Assembly: GCF_021535135.1 (NCBI RefSeq)
Contig: NZ_CP091036.1
Location: 3,534,001-3,598,000, forward strand
Reading direction: 5' to 3'
Origin: Antarcticibacterium sp. 1MA-6-2
GTDB lineage: Bacteria; Bacteroidota; Bacteroidia; Flavobacteriales; Flavobacteriaceae
DNA length: 64,000 bases
The translations under genes were made by a program, and so were the position numbers. Positions 41,091 to 51,374 of this stretch are shown in pieces (position 1 is the first letter of the stretch; every line of letters starts with the position of its first letter). The notes under the pieces are model-generated. The model saw only the letters and a program-made list of their open reading frames with translations, searched no databases and was not told where the DNA came from.

Positions 41091-41756
41091 ATGGGTAAAC
41101 TATTTTTTTTCTTGCTAATAATTATCTCAATTTCAGCAAGGTCTCAACAGCAAGAAACCTTTAAAAGAGGAGATCTTACTCTTGTGTTTATTAATGAGGA
41201 TCCTCAATTTAAAGCAGAAGTAAAAAATGACCTCATCAATACATTTTTTGCTGTTTATCCAAAATTGGTACAAGCCTTTAATCCTGAAGCTATAAAAACA
41301 CTGGAGGTTAAAATTGATACCTCTTATAAAGAGGTGGCATATGCACACAATGGAAAAATTACAATAAGTTCTGAATGGTTGCGGAAGAAGCCGGAGGATA
41401 TTGATGTTATAACTCATGAAGTAATGCATATTGTACAATCTTATCCAAATCACAGTGGCCCCGGGTGGCTTACAGAAGGTATTGCAGATTACGCACGGCA
41501 CGTCTACGGTGTTGATAATGTTGGAGCAGGATGGTCTTTACCTGCGTACTCTTCTAAAAATCACTATACCCAAAGTTACCGTATAACCGCTCGATTCCTA
41601 CTATGGATTACTCAGCAGTACGATAAGGATTTCGTTTTTAAGCTGGACAAACATCTAAGGGAAAAAACTTATGACCAGGAACTTTGGGAAAAATACACCG
41701 GGAAATCTCTGGATGAGCTTTGGGCAGCATATCAAAAAGCTCCCGGGATCATTTAA
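41091..41756 (+). CDS. Secreted basic-secretory-protein (BSP) family peptidase
   Basis: A 221-residue protein with a signal peptide (LFFFLLIIISISARSQ). It carries a zinc-peptidase motif THEVMHIVQSYP followed by GPGWLTEGIADYARHVYG, the third ligand region of the plant-and-bacteria BSP family (DUF/peptidase of plants and bacteria). The C-terminus has YTGKSLDELWAAYQ, common in this family. Its position next to GH92 suggests attack on the protein part of mannoproteins or on peptide-linked glycans. Activity has not been shown from sequence alone. It lies 22 nt after GH92. Confidence 0.8.
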   Translation: MGKLFFFLLIIISISARSQQQETFKRGDLTLVFINEDPQFKAEVKNDLINTFFAVYPKLVQAFNPEAIKTLEVKIDTSYKEVAYAHNGKITISSEWLRKKPEDIDVITHEVMHIVQSYPNHSGPGWLTEGIADYARHVYGVDNVGAGWSLPAYSSKNHYTQSYRITARFLLWITQQYDKDFVFKLDKHLREKTYDQELWEKYTGKSLDELWAAYQKAPGII

Positions 41757-41777
41757 TAGTTATCAACAAATAAAGCT

Positions 41778-42731
41778 ATGAGTTTAAAAAGAGTAATTAT
41801 TTGTGTTATTGTGATGTGCAGCAGTTTTTTATCATCCTGCTCATCAAGTGATGCCTCCAGTGAGAATGTCGTTGATACACCAAAAGAGAACGAAACACCC
41901 GATGAAGGAGAAGCAGCAGATGCTCCTCCAAAATTGTGGAGAGAACATTGGTTTGAACATAATCAACTGGTAACAAGAGTTTATTATGACGATGACCTTG
42001 CGCTTTATTATGACAATGATGTAGATCGAACGATTGAGTGGCCAAAAACTATACTTTCAGATGTATGGGAGTATATTAAAAGTGTTTACGGAAATTTTGG
42101 AGAAGATCCAAGATTGTATGCCATTCTCCATACAGGCAGGTACAGTGGAGGTCATCCTTCGGTATATATGGATGCAAGTCACGATTATAGAAATGTAGTA
42201 GACTGTGGGCCCTATAGCTGGAGACAAGCTTTACCTCAGGAAGGATTAAACTTAATAATTCACGAAGTGGGCCATATAGTAGAGGGATCAACAAACGGAA
42301 TTAAAAATAATCCGGCGTGGGATATTTGGAAGGACAGTAAATGGGCAGAAATTTTTATCTATGATGTCTATAAAGGAATAGGAAAAGATAGCTTCGCTCA
42401 ACAATTTCACGATGAGATGTTGAATCAATATGATGATTTTCCGCGACCTGATACTCAATGGTTTAAAGATTGGTTTTATCCGGTTTATACTCAGTATGGT
42501 GAGTCTAAAGTTCTAAATAATTTTTATGATTTACTGGCTGAACATTTTCCCAAAAATAACCAGGGAACTGCTTTTTCACGAAGAATGGATATGGGCGAGT
42601 TTGTGCACTTTTGGAGTGGTGCAGCGGGTGAAGATTTGCAACCCCTGGCTAAGGAAGCTTTTGGCTGGCCTACTGAATGGGAAAACCAGTTAACAAAGGC
42701 GAAAGAGACTTTCCCCCAAATCCAGTATTAG
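41778..42731 (+). CDS. BSP-like zinc-peptidase lipoprotein
   Basis: Lipoprotein of 317 residues (signal ending SSFLSSC, then a Ser/Asp/Glu-rich linker to about residue 55). The domain has IIHEVGHIVEGSTNG, an intact HExxH, followed by an acidic ligand region KWAEIFIYDVYKGIG. The C-terminal part MGEFVHFWSGAAGEDLQPL is shared with the surface lipoprotein encoded at 34598, which lost the HExxH. Probably an exported metallopeptidase or peptidase-like adhesin acting with the mannan enzymes. It follows the other peptidase gene by 21 nt. Confidence 0.72.
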   Translation: MSLKRVIICVIVMCSSFLSSCSSSDASSENVVDTPKENETPDEGEAADAPPKLWREHWFEHNQLVTRVYYDDDLALYYDNDVDRTIEWPKTILSDVWEYIKSVYGNFGEDPRLYAILHTGRYSGGHPSVYMDASHDYRNVVDCGPYSWRQALPQEGLNLIIHEVGHIVEGSTNGIKNNPAWDIWKDSKWAEIFIYDVYKGIGKDSFAQQFHDEMLNQYDDFPRPDTQWFKDWFYPVYTQYGESKVLNNFYDLLAEHFPKNNQGTAFSRRMDMGEFVHFWSGAAGEDLQPLAKEAFGWPTEWENQLTKAKETFPQIQY

Positions 42732-42790
42732 TAAATCTAAAACCTGTACCAGAGAAAATTTTGCGCTGTAATAATCTAATTAGATAAAAA

Positions 42791-44704
42791 ATGAGAGGAA
42801 TTGTATTGTTAGTTCTTGTAGGATTCTTTTTTTTCTCTGCCCAATTGGAGGCTCAGGAAAGAATTGTAACTGTAGCTTCCCAATTAAAGGAATTAAGGGA
42901 AATTGATAAACTTCCCAATTATAAAAGCGGCACCCGAATCCTACAAGTTTCCTCTCATGATACAACAGGTGGTAATGACGATGGCTTTAGTGGCAAATAT
43001 TCCTTTATTAGGAGAAATCCCGACAGCTCCCTGGTAATATTTGAAGAAAAAGGCAAAGGGGTAATTAACCGCATTTGGACACCCACTCCTACAGAAGATA
43101 CTCTGGATTTTTACTTCGGAAAGTCAAAAGAACCTTCATTTTCGGTAAAGTTCTCTGATTTATTTTCGGGAAAAGTTTATCCTTTTATTAGTCCGCTCGC
43201 AGGGAATGAGATTGGCGGATATTATAATTATTTCCCTATTCCGTTTAAGGATGGTTGTAAAATTGTTTTCCGCGGGAAACACCTTCAGTTTTATCAAATC
43301 CAGCACCGTAGTCTTCCCCGCAATTACAATGTCACGAATTTTTCTGAAGAACTTTCCATAGAAGACCGGGAAGAACTGCAAAAATTAATTTTGAAATGGG
43401 AGCATATTGGTGTTTTTGATAAGGTAAAGGTCATAGAAACCGATACCCTGGTCCAACCCGGCGAGACGATCACACTTGGCGAAATTGCAGAAGGAGGGAG
43501 AATCGTTGGTTTGGAAATAGAGAATGCAGCAGTATTTGAAGGACTCAGGAAGTTAGTGGATATTAAAATTACCTGGAATGGGGAAAATAAGCTTAAGCAA
43601 TCTATGCCCCGCTGGCAGATTTTTTTGGATATGCCTTTGGTAAAATCTCAATGCAAAGTTTATTGTTAGGCACCAAAGACAATGTTAATTACAGTTATTT
43701 TCCTATGCCTTTTGATTCCGGAGCCAAAATTGAAATAGTATATCGCTCCCCAGATTCCTCTGCAGGGAATAATGCAATACCTGTTAAAGGAAAGATCTAT
43801 TTCAGGAAAGAAAAAAGGGATCGGGAAAAAGAAGGGAAATTTTACGTCTACTGGAATAGTAATTTTAATGCACCTACTGGTGAGCCTCATCTCTTGTTAA
43901 AAGGGAAAGGAAAAGGGCATTACGTGGGTACCGTATTACAGGCGCAGGGATTAGAACCCGGGATGACGCTATTTTTTGAAGGAGATGATGTAACTACTAT
44001 TGATGGAGAAGTGAGAGTACACGGTACAGGATCTGAAGATTACTTTAATGGAGGGTGGTATGCTCTTCTCGATAGATGGGATCGAAAAATTAGTTTGCCC
44101 TTACACGGTGCTCTTGATTATTCTCTTCCGTTTTCACGAACAGGCGGATACAGGTTATTTATTTCTGATAAGATGCCTTTTAATGAAGAAATACATCATA
44201 CTATAGAACATGGTCCTGAAGAGAATAATAAACCTAGTAGATTATACTTCAACAGCTTATTATTATGCTGATGCTCCTGTTCACCTGGAGCAACAAGAAC
44301 CGAGTAATCAAAACACTTTGGTTTATGTTCCAAATACTTTTGTGCTCTACCCTCAATTAATGAAATACAGTTTTGCGGGTAAGGTTGAGGTAGACAGAGA
44401 TATTCTTATTTCAACTACAGAAGGGCAGGTGAGAATTGATCTTAGCGATATTCCCAGTGGTTCTTATAAATTATATGCAGATATAGAAAAGTCACCTGAC
44501 GGTACAGAAATTAGTGTTTGGCAAAGGCAAAAAGAGTTGGCAAAATCTGTTTCATTTTATGCTGAAGAAAGGCAACTGGAAGATAAAAAATATATCTGTG
44601 ACCTGGTAATAGATGAATTTAAAGAAACCATTACTCTGCGTTTTCAGAACAACCCTGGGAAGTCAAAAATTAATATCAGAAGGTTAATTCTGGAGAGGGA
44701 ATAA
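42791..44704 (+). CDS. GH172 / DUF2961 glycosidase (two frame breaks)
   Basis: Secreted enzyme of about 635 residues joined. Signal peptide (LLVLVGFFFFSAQLEAQ), then SSHDTTGGNDDGFSG, GVINRIWTPTP, LLGTKDNVNYSYFPMPF, GSEDYFNGGWY and FSRTGGYRLFISD, all DUF2961 markers. Characterised GH172 members act on fructofuranosyl or arabinofuranosyl linkages, so the substrate in this mannan locus is open. Breaks fall at CTTAAG 43592-43597 (restoring CTGG gives KLAIYAPLADFFGYAFG) and CTAG 44234-44237 (expected NKPVDYTSTAYYY). Both follow the recurrent pattern. It ends the GH76-GH92-peptidase unit. Confidence 0.82.
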
Positions 44705-44906
44705 TTTCTTCCAGTTCCTTATTTTCAGCTCTCGTGGATTATACAGTAAATTGAGCATCCTCAGTAAAATTGATGTTGCACTATTTTTACTGAAGACTTT
44801 TCAGTAAAATAATAAATACAATTTTCTCAAAACAGTTTTAGAACAGTGTACCTCTCAACTGTAGAATATAGTGGAAGTTATATTCTTTCCCAATTCTAAA
44901 TAGAAA

Positions 44907-44947
44907 AACCGGAAAAAGGAGCTGTAGGGAACCCGCTTTTTCCGGTT
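44907..44947. terminator. Bidirectional terminator between convergent genes
   Basis: Perfect 12-bp stem AACCGGAAAAAG/CTTTTTCCGGTT between the GH172 gene and the convergent GH92 copy 2. Confidence 0.8.
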
Positions 44948-44973
44948 AATCACCGTCTAAACAAACCTAAAAC

Positions 44974-47270
44974 TTATTCGTTTGTAAGGGAGTAGGGGAA
45001 ATCTGCTTTTTTCGTTCCCCTGCTTTTGTTGGGTTTACTGGTCATATCAAAATCTATAGTAGCTCCCTTCATTAACTCCTTATGGCTTAACCAGTTTTTA
45101 GTATATGGTTTTCCATTTACCGTCATCTTCTGGATATAGATATTTTCAGCACTATTCTTAGGAGCAGTTATCACCACTTCATTTCCATTTTCCAGTTTAA
45201 GAGTTATTTTTTTGAACAAAGGTGCACCAAGCACATATTGATCTGTGGCAGGGGCTACTGGATAAAAACCTAATGCAGAGAAGACATACCAGGCAGAGGT
45301 TTGCCCATTATCTTCATCTCCAATATAACCATCAGGGGTAGGGTGATACATTCTGTTCATAGTCTCTCTTGCCCAGTATTGAGCTTTCCAGGGTTCACTA
45401 AGCATAATTGTACAGGTAAATCATATGCTGGATTGGTTGATTTCCATGGGCGTACTGTCCCATATTGGCAATTTGCATTTCCCTTATCTCATGAATGACG
45501 CCTCCGTAGTAACTTTCATCAAAAATGGGAGGAAGAGAGAAAACTCTGTCAAGTTGATCTGTAAATTCCTTATTTCCACCCATTAGATCTATAAGTCCCT
45601 GCATATCGTGAAAAACTGACCAGGAATAATGCCAGCTGTTTCCTTCAGTAAAAGCATCTCCCCATTTGAAAGGATTAAAAGGAGTCATAAACTCACCATT
45701 TTTATTTTTTCCTCTCATTAATTGAGTTTCCGGATCGTATAAATTCTTGTAATTCTGGCTGCGCTTCTTATAAAGTTCAATTTCCTCTTTGGGTTTATTA
45801 AGGGCTTTAGCAAGCTGGTAGATCGCGAAATCATCGTAAGCGTATTCAAGCGTTCTTGCGGCATTCTCGTTGATATCAACGTCATAGGGGACATATCCCA
45901 GTTCCTTATAATATTCAGCTCCTGCACGTCCCACAGCTGTCATAGGACCAGCGTTGTTAGCACCGTTTATTAAAGCCTTATATAGGTTTTCTATGTCGTA
46001 CTTATATGCATTACCGCTTTTGAGATAAGCCTCAGCCACTACAGAAGCAGAATTATTCCCAACCATAATATTTCTTAGACCAGGGCTTGCCCACTCCGGC
46101 AACCATCCACTTTCATCATAAGCATTAGAGAGACCTTCCTGCATTTTTCCGTTTAGCTCTGGGTACATTAAATTAAGGAATGGGAAGAGGGATCTAAAAG
46201 TATCCCAGAAGCTAGGTATCAGTAAACATATAGCCTGGTCTTACTTCTCCATTATAGGGGCTGTAGTGAACTACCTTTCCATTTTCATCGTATTCAAAAA
46301 ATTTCCTGGGGAAAAGTAACGAACGATATAAACAGGAATAGAAAACCGCAATTTGATCTGGAGTTCCTCCTTCAACTTTAATTCGGCTCAATTCTTTGTT
46401 CCAAATTTGTTTTCCTTCTTCCTTTAAAGCATCAAAATCTTTATTGCCAATCTCTTTGAGGTTTCGTTCTGCCTGCTCGTGACTTATAAAAGAGGAGGCA
46501 ACTTTGGCATTTACTATTTCTCCTTCTTTTGTTTTAAAACCTATTACAGCACCTACATGGTTTGCTTCGGCTTCCCGGGAAGCTGAAAGAACATCGTCTT
46601 TAAAGGTTGCGGTGTAGGTAAATTCTTTATCAAATTCAATTATGAAGTAATTTTTGAAATTTTCAGGAACTCCTCCGCTATTTTTCGAACTGTAACCAAT
46701 TATCCGGTTTTGCTCAGGCAGGATCTTCACATAGGAACCCTCGTCAGTCGCATCAATTACCACATAGGCACTATCAGCTTTGGGGAAGGTGAACCTAAAC
46801 CGTGCAGCTCTTTCTGTTGGAGTTATCTCTGTGGTGACATCGTGATCGGCTAAATAAACACTGTAATAGTGAGGTTTAACGACCTCTGCTTTATGAGAAA
46901 ACCAACTTTTTCTCTCGTCCTGCTTAAACTTTAGCTTTCCTGTTATAGGCATAATTGCGAACTGGCCGTAATCATTCATCCAGGGAGAGGGTTGGTGGGT
47001 TTGTTTAAAACCATTAATTTGATTAGCATCATATGTATATGCCCAACCATCACCCATTTTACCTGTTTGAGGTGTCCAGAAGTTCATGCCCCAGGGCATG
47101 GCAATTGCCGGATAGGTATTTCCTGTAGACAAGCCCGGGCTGGAGTCTGTTCCCATTAAAGGCTTAACCCAATCTACAGGGCTGCTAACATTGTCAATGA
47201 GCTCATTTTGTGCCTGTTGTACCTGAGTGCAGATAAAAAAGACAAATAAACTTGCCAGTAATTTTTTCAT
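44974..47270 (-). CDS. GH92 alpha-mannosidase-type enzyme, copy 2 (two frame breaks)
   Basis: Secreted GH92 enzyme of about 764 residues. Signal peptide (LLASLFVFFICTQVQQAQ), then SPVDWVKPLMGTDSSPGLS, GNTYPAIAMPWGMNFWTPQT, TEITPTERAARFRF, EYAYDDFAIYQLAKAL, GDEDNGQTSAWYVFSAL and a C-terminus ending FPYSLTNE. Breaks are at CTAG 46212-46215 (expected MFTDT-x-FWDTFR) and CTAAG 45398-45402 (coding strand CTTAG; expected LYNYAGEPWKAQ). The acid loop again reads HGNQP (45434-45448) instead of HGNEP. It has its own perfect operator and lies upstream, in transcription order, of nothing else on this strand before the terminator. Confidence 0.88.
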
Positions 47271-47363
47271 GAGGATTTCATTAGAAGTTTAATTTTTATG
47301 TTGAAGAGAGAGAATTTCCCCTACTTCTTAAGAGAAAGGGAAAGTTAAGAAATTTCTATAAAA

Positions 47364-47379
47364 ACTAAATCGATTTAGT
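47364..47379. promoter_or_regulatory. Perfect LacI-type operator ACTAAATCGATTTAGT
   Basis: A 16-bp perfect palindrome 94 nt before the GH92 copy 2 start. It is the best copy of the motif shared by the mannan units. Confidence 0.75.
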
Positions 47380-47441
47380 CAAAATTTTTTAAGAGCGTTG
47401 ATTTAATACTATTTCTAAAGGATACGAAAGGCTATAAAACA

Positions 47442-47466
47442 AAAGAGGCCCCTAAAGAACCTCTTT
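47442..47466 (-). terminator. Rho-independent terminator after the FucP-type gene
   Basis: Stem AAAGAGG/CCTCTTT with a T-rich tail on the minus strand, between the transporter stop and the GH92 operator. Confidence 0.65.
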
Positions 47467-47485
47467 AATTGTAGATTTTCTACTA

Positions 47486-48802
47486 TTAGATAATGGGAGC
47501 TACCTTTCGTTTCGCATTTTTAAATCCATAATAAAGGATATAGGCATAACATCCCATGACCAGGATTAAGGCGGTATGGAAATTAAAACTATCAGTTAGA
47601 AAACCAAAAGCAGGAGGAATCAAAGCACCTCCTACTATCATAGTGCATAATATTCCCGATCCCTGGGGCTTATCATCTCCAAGCCCATCCAGAGCAATAC
47701 TAAAAATGGTGGGAAACATTATAGAATTAAATAGTCCCACAGCGATTATAGACCACATGGCTGTAAGTCCTACAGAAAGGGTAGATATTATTATTAAAAT
47801 TATCGCACAGGAAGCAAAGAAACTTAGGATGAATGCAGGATTAAAAATTTTGGTAAAGTAGGATCCAATAAAACGACCTATCATTGCTCCCGTCCAGTAA
47901 AACGTAACGAAAACTCCAACCACCGCCATATCGCTTGATTCCGATACTCCTGATGTTAATATCCATTCAGCAACAGTTTTCATAAAGGGTGTATCTCTAA
48001 CTGTTGTTGCCAGGTCCAGACTAAGAAAATAATTTACCAGGTAACTTCCTATAGCAACCTCTGCTCCTACATAAAAGAATATCCCAAATGCCCCCATTAT
48101 TAAGTTTTTATTTTTTAGTACACGGGAATAGTCGTTGGATGATGCTGTGTCTCCAATCTTAGGAAGTTTAACGAAAGCGAAAATGATGGCTATTAATACG
48201 ATAAAGATGGCAATTCCTATAAATAGGTTTTGGACAGTGGAAGCTTCAGAAATGTAATATGCGTTTTTTTGAGCAGCATCCAGCAATTCAATTTCTTCTT
48301 TGGTTTTTACTTTATCCTTCAGAATAAATAAAGCACCAATTGCCGGAGCAATAGCAGTACCTAAGGAATTAAACGCCTGAGAAAGATTAAGCCTGCTCGA
48401 CGCAGTTTTTTCCGGGCCTAACAAGGTGACATATGGATTTGCTGCCACCTGCAAAATTGTTATTCCACCTGCGAGTATAAAATAACCTAACATAAATATT
48501 CCAAAGATCCTGTAGGAAGCTGCAGGATAAAATAAAAGACAGCCCACTGCCATTGTACCGAGTCCTAAAATAATTCCATTTTTGTAACCAATACGTGATA
48601 AGATATAACCTGCAGGAATTGAAAGTAAAAAATACGCACCAAAAAATGCGAACTGGACCATTCCTGCCTGAAAATAGCTAAGAGTAAAAACTTCACGAAG
48701 TCGTGGAATTAGAGAATCTACGAGTACCGTAATAAATCCCCATAAAAAAAACAAGATGGTTAAAAATATGAATGCTTTGCGGTAAGATTGTTTATTTTCC
48801 AT
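47486..48802 (-). CDS. FucP/FHS-family sugar:H+ symporter
   Basis: Inner-membrane MFS sugar transporter, 438 residues with about 12 helices. FLWGFITVLVDSLIPRLRE is the FHS-family start, then LQVAANPYVTLLGP with the conserved Asn-Pro, SSRLNLSQAFNSLGTAIAP and PTIFSIALDGLGD. Such transporters carry fucose, glucose, galactose or mannose. In this locus mannose released by GH92 is the likely cargo, inferred from context. The frame is unbroken. Confidence 0.85.
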   Translation of the reverse strand: MENKQSYRKAFIFLTILFFLWGFITVLVDSLIPRLREVFTLSYFQAGMVQFAFFGAYFLLSIPAGYILSRIGYKNGIILGLGTMAVGCLLFYPAASYRIFGIFMLGYFILAGGITILQVAANPYVTLLGPEKTASSRLNLSQAFNSLGTAIAPAIGALFILKDKVKTKEEIELLDAAQKNAYYISEASTVQNLFIGIAIFIVLIAIIFAFVKLPKIGDTASSNDYSRVLKNKNLIMGAFGIFFYVGAEVAIGSYLVNYFLSLDLATTVRDTPFMKTVAEWILTSGVSESSDMAVVGVFVTFYWTGAMIGRFIGSYFTKIFNPAFILSFFASCAIILIIISTLSVGLTAMWSIIAVGLFNSIMFPTIFSIALDGLGDDKPQGSGILCTMIVGGALIPPAFGFLTDSFNFHTALILVMGCYAYILYYGFKNAKRKVAPII

Positions 48803-49110
48803 TTTTCTCGGGAAATTTTTTGAATTACATTTTGGGATGGAAGTTAGAAAATATTATTTGCTATAACCTTTTAGCAGAGTATAAAAAATGCATTATGTAC
48901 ATTTTTTATATATTTATCATGTAAAAGAGGAATAATGGTGGCAAATATATAATTTTCCATTAATATTGAACAGGCATCTTTAACGGAGTAGGTAAAAGAT
49001 TTAAAAAATAGCAATCTATATCTGAATTTAAAATGCTTACTTTTAAAGTTCCCTTAACCTGAAGTGGTTTTACGCAAATAATAATTGTTCTGATATTACC
49101 TATTTAAAGT

Positions 49111-49126
49111 TCTAAAACGATTGGAA
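49111..49126. promoter_or_regulatory. LacI-type operator half-site before the LacI gene
   Basis: CTAAAACGATT matches the left arm and centre of ACTAAAACGATTTAGT, while the right arm is degraded. It lies 31 nt before the regulator start and suggests autoregulation. Confidence 0.4.
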
Positions 49127-49156
49127 CTATGGTACATAATTAATACTATCCGTTTA

Positions 49157-50188
49157 ATGAAAAATAAAAGGCACTCCATTAAAGATATAGCCTCAGAGTT
49201 AAAAGTTTCAATAACTACTGTCTCCTTTGTTCTAAATGGCAAAGCTAAAGAAAAAAGAATTTCAGACGAAGTAGCGGCAAAAATTCTAAAATATACAGAT
49301 GAGATAAATTACAAACCAAACCAGCTTGCTCAAAGCCTTCGTACTGGAAAAACGCATATCCTGGTATTTATGGTGGAGGACATAAGTAATTATTTCTTCT
49401 CTAAAATTGCGCGTATAATTGAGGATATTGCCTATAAAAAGGGCTATAAAGTGCTTTTTTGTAGTAACGAGAACAATGATGAACGTTCCCGTGAATTGAT
49501 CCAGCTTTTTTATGAAAGACAGGTCGATGGTTTTATAATTATTCCTTCACCCGGCATTAAAGATCAAATACAAATGCTCATTGAGAACAAAATTCCAGTT
49601 GTTTTGTTTGACAGATTTTTCCCTGATCTAGAAACCAACTATGTTATACTGGACAATCAAAATGCTACCTACAAAGGAACCTTACATTTAATGGAAAGTA
49701 ACTTTAAAAAGATAGGGTTTATTACTGTTGATGTTGCTCAAACTCAAATGGTTGACAGGTTAAAAGGATATCAAAAAGCTTTGAGAGAAAACGGCCTGGA
49801 GGAATATGTGTTGAAAATTCCTTTCAACGAAACAGGTTCAAAAAGTGGCAAAAAACTCTTTTTAGAATTCATCAAGGAGAATCCAGATTTAGACGCGGTT
49901 TTCTTTTCTACTAATTACCTTACTCAGGTAGGCCTGGAAGTGATCCAGGAAAAATTTCCGCAAAAAGTTTATGAATTTGGAATAATTACCTTTGACGATA
50001 ATGATCTCTTCAAAATATACACTCCCTCTATTTCTGCTGTGGCTCAACCCCTTGAAAAAATTGGGAAAGAACTTATGAATATCATGTTTGATCTCCTGGA
50101 GTCTGGTGCTGAAAAAAAACCTTTGCACAAAGTTGTCCTTGAGGCAAAATTAAAAGTGAGAAACTCTTCTAAAGCCGGGATTCTCTAA
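49157..50188 (+). CDS. LacI-family transcriptional regulator (mannan locus)
   Basis: DNA-binding regulator of 343 residues. The start is set at MKNKRHSIKDIASEL, since the upstream in-frame TTG would add 12 residues not seen in the family. Helix-turn-helix LKVSITTVSFVLNGKAKEK, hinge YKPNQLAQSLRTGKTH, then the effector domain (VVLFDRFFPD, GIITFDDNDLFKIYTPSISAV). It lies in the centre of the mannan genes and is the natural candidate to bind the shared ACTAAATCGATTTAGT sites. Effector unknown; mannose, a mannose phosphate or mannobiose would fit. Confidence 0.85.
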   Translation: MKNKRHSIKDIASELKVSITTVSFVLNGKAKEKRISDEVAAKILKYTDEINYKPNQLAQSLRTGKTHILVFMVEDISNYFFSKIARIIEDIAYKKGYKVLFCSNENNDERSRELIQLFYERQVDGFIIIPSPGIKDQIQMLIENKIPVVLFDRFFPDLETNYVILDNQNATYKGTLHLMESNFKKIGFITVDVAQTQMVDRLKGYQKALRENGLEEYVLKIPFNETGSKSGKKLFLEFIKENPDLDAVFFSTNYLTQVGLEVIQEKFPQKVYEFGIITFDDNDLFKIYTPSISAVAQPLEKIGKELMNIMFDLLESGAEKKPLHKVVLEAKLKVRNSSKAGIL

Positions 50189-50255
50189 ATATTTCATAAT
50201 AACTTCTTGAAAATTATAAAAAAAATATAATCATAAATAATTTTTCATTTGAATT

Positions 50256-50271
50256 ACTAAATCGTTTTAGT
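50256..50271. promoter_or_regulatory. LacI-type operator ACTAAATCGTTTTAGT before the ROK kinase
   Basis: Six-base perfect arms, the reverse complement of the SusC site, about 120 nt before the ROK gene. Confidence 0.7.
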
Positions 50272-50389
50272 ATATTGCCGAATATTTTATATTTGCAAAA
50301 ACTCAAATCAGTAAGCCCATCCCTATTCCTGCTCCTGCTTCTGAACAACCAGAAAGCCGTTCCAGGAGACATTAAATAAAATAAATGAA

Positions 50390-51315
50390 ATGCCAATAGC
50401 TATTGGAGTAGACATTGGGGGCAGCCACATTAGTAGTGCTGCAGTCAACTTACTAACCCATCAAACAATTCCCGGCACCTATCATCACGGTGAGGTTGAC
50501 AGTAAAGCATCAAAAGATGAAATTTTTAAACGGTGGGCTGCCGTCATTAATCTTACACTTCAGGAAGTAGAGGAAAATGAGCTGCTGGGAATTGGAGTGG
50601 CCATGCTCGGTCCCTTTGAATATCGAAAAGGAATAGCCCTTTTTGAGGAAAATGATAAATATGAAGCTTTGTTTCAGGTTCCGGTTGGAGAAGAATTTCC
50701 AAAATACCTTTTATATAAAGATTTGAAATTAAGATTCCTAAACGATGCTTCTTCATTCGGGATTGGGGGAGCCCTCAGTACTGAATTAAAAGATGCGAAA
50801 AATACAATAGCAGTTACTCTGGGCACTTAAGCTTTGGGGCCTCTTTCCTCAAAAAAGGAGTGCTAGTAGTAAATGGTAGTGATGTTCCTGAAGGGGGTTG
50901 TCTATGGGATAAAGAATTTAAAGAAAGTTTTGCTGATGATTATTTTTCTACGCGATGGTTCTTGCAACGTCATTATGATTTGACCGGATCAAATGGTATA
51001 AAAGGGGTTAGGGAGATTGTAAATGAAGATAGTATAAGTACTAAAAATATATTTGAAGAATTTTCTCAAAACTTAAGCAGGTTTATGCTGCCCTATCTGG
51101 AAAAATTTGATGCAGATCTTTTAGTCCTGGGCGGTAATATAGCTAAAGCTCATGCTCTCTTTTTGCCAAAGCTCAAAGAATACTGGGAGCAAAAAAATTG
51201 TACGGTTGCAACAAATATTATTGAAAATACAGAAGAAGCAAGTATTATTGGTTCCTCCTACCTCTTTAATGAAGAATTTTGGAAAAGCGTTAAAAAGGAG
51301 CTGCCAACTCGATAA
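50390..51315 (+). CDS. ROK-family sugar kinase (one frame break)
   Basis: Phosphorylates a hexose, by context mannose from mannan breakdown. About 308 residues joined. AIGVDIGGSHISSAAV is the ROK ATP-binding start, LRFLNDASSFGIGGAL follows, and DADLLVLGGNIAKAHALF is the C-terminal adenosine motif. The break at CTTAAG 50826-50831 falls in TLGT-x-FGASFL, where Gly is invariant; restoring CTGG gives TLGTGFGAS. A CTAGTA at 50863-50868 encodes Leu-Val where Pro-Val could be expected. The CxCGxxGC zinc motif of many ROK kinases is not evident. GH92 copy 3 follows 59 nt later. Confidence 0.8.
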
Positions 51316-51374
51316 TTAATTTTTTGTACCAGTCCTGCTACTTTAACTGGAAAATTTAAATTATAAAATATTCT

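Noticed and set aside
11701..50831. CTAG as the true sequence with simple base duplication
   Set aside because: It would put Ser in place of invariant Gly at several motifs, Leu in place of conserved Pro, and a stop in the C39-like gene. CTGG/CCAG explains all of these better. Intact CTAG also occurs in several unbroken genes.
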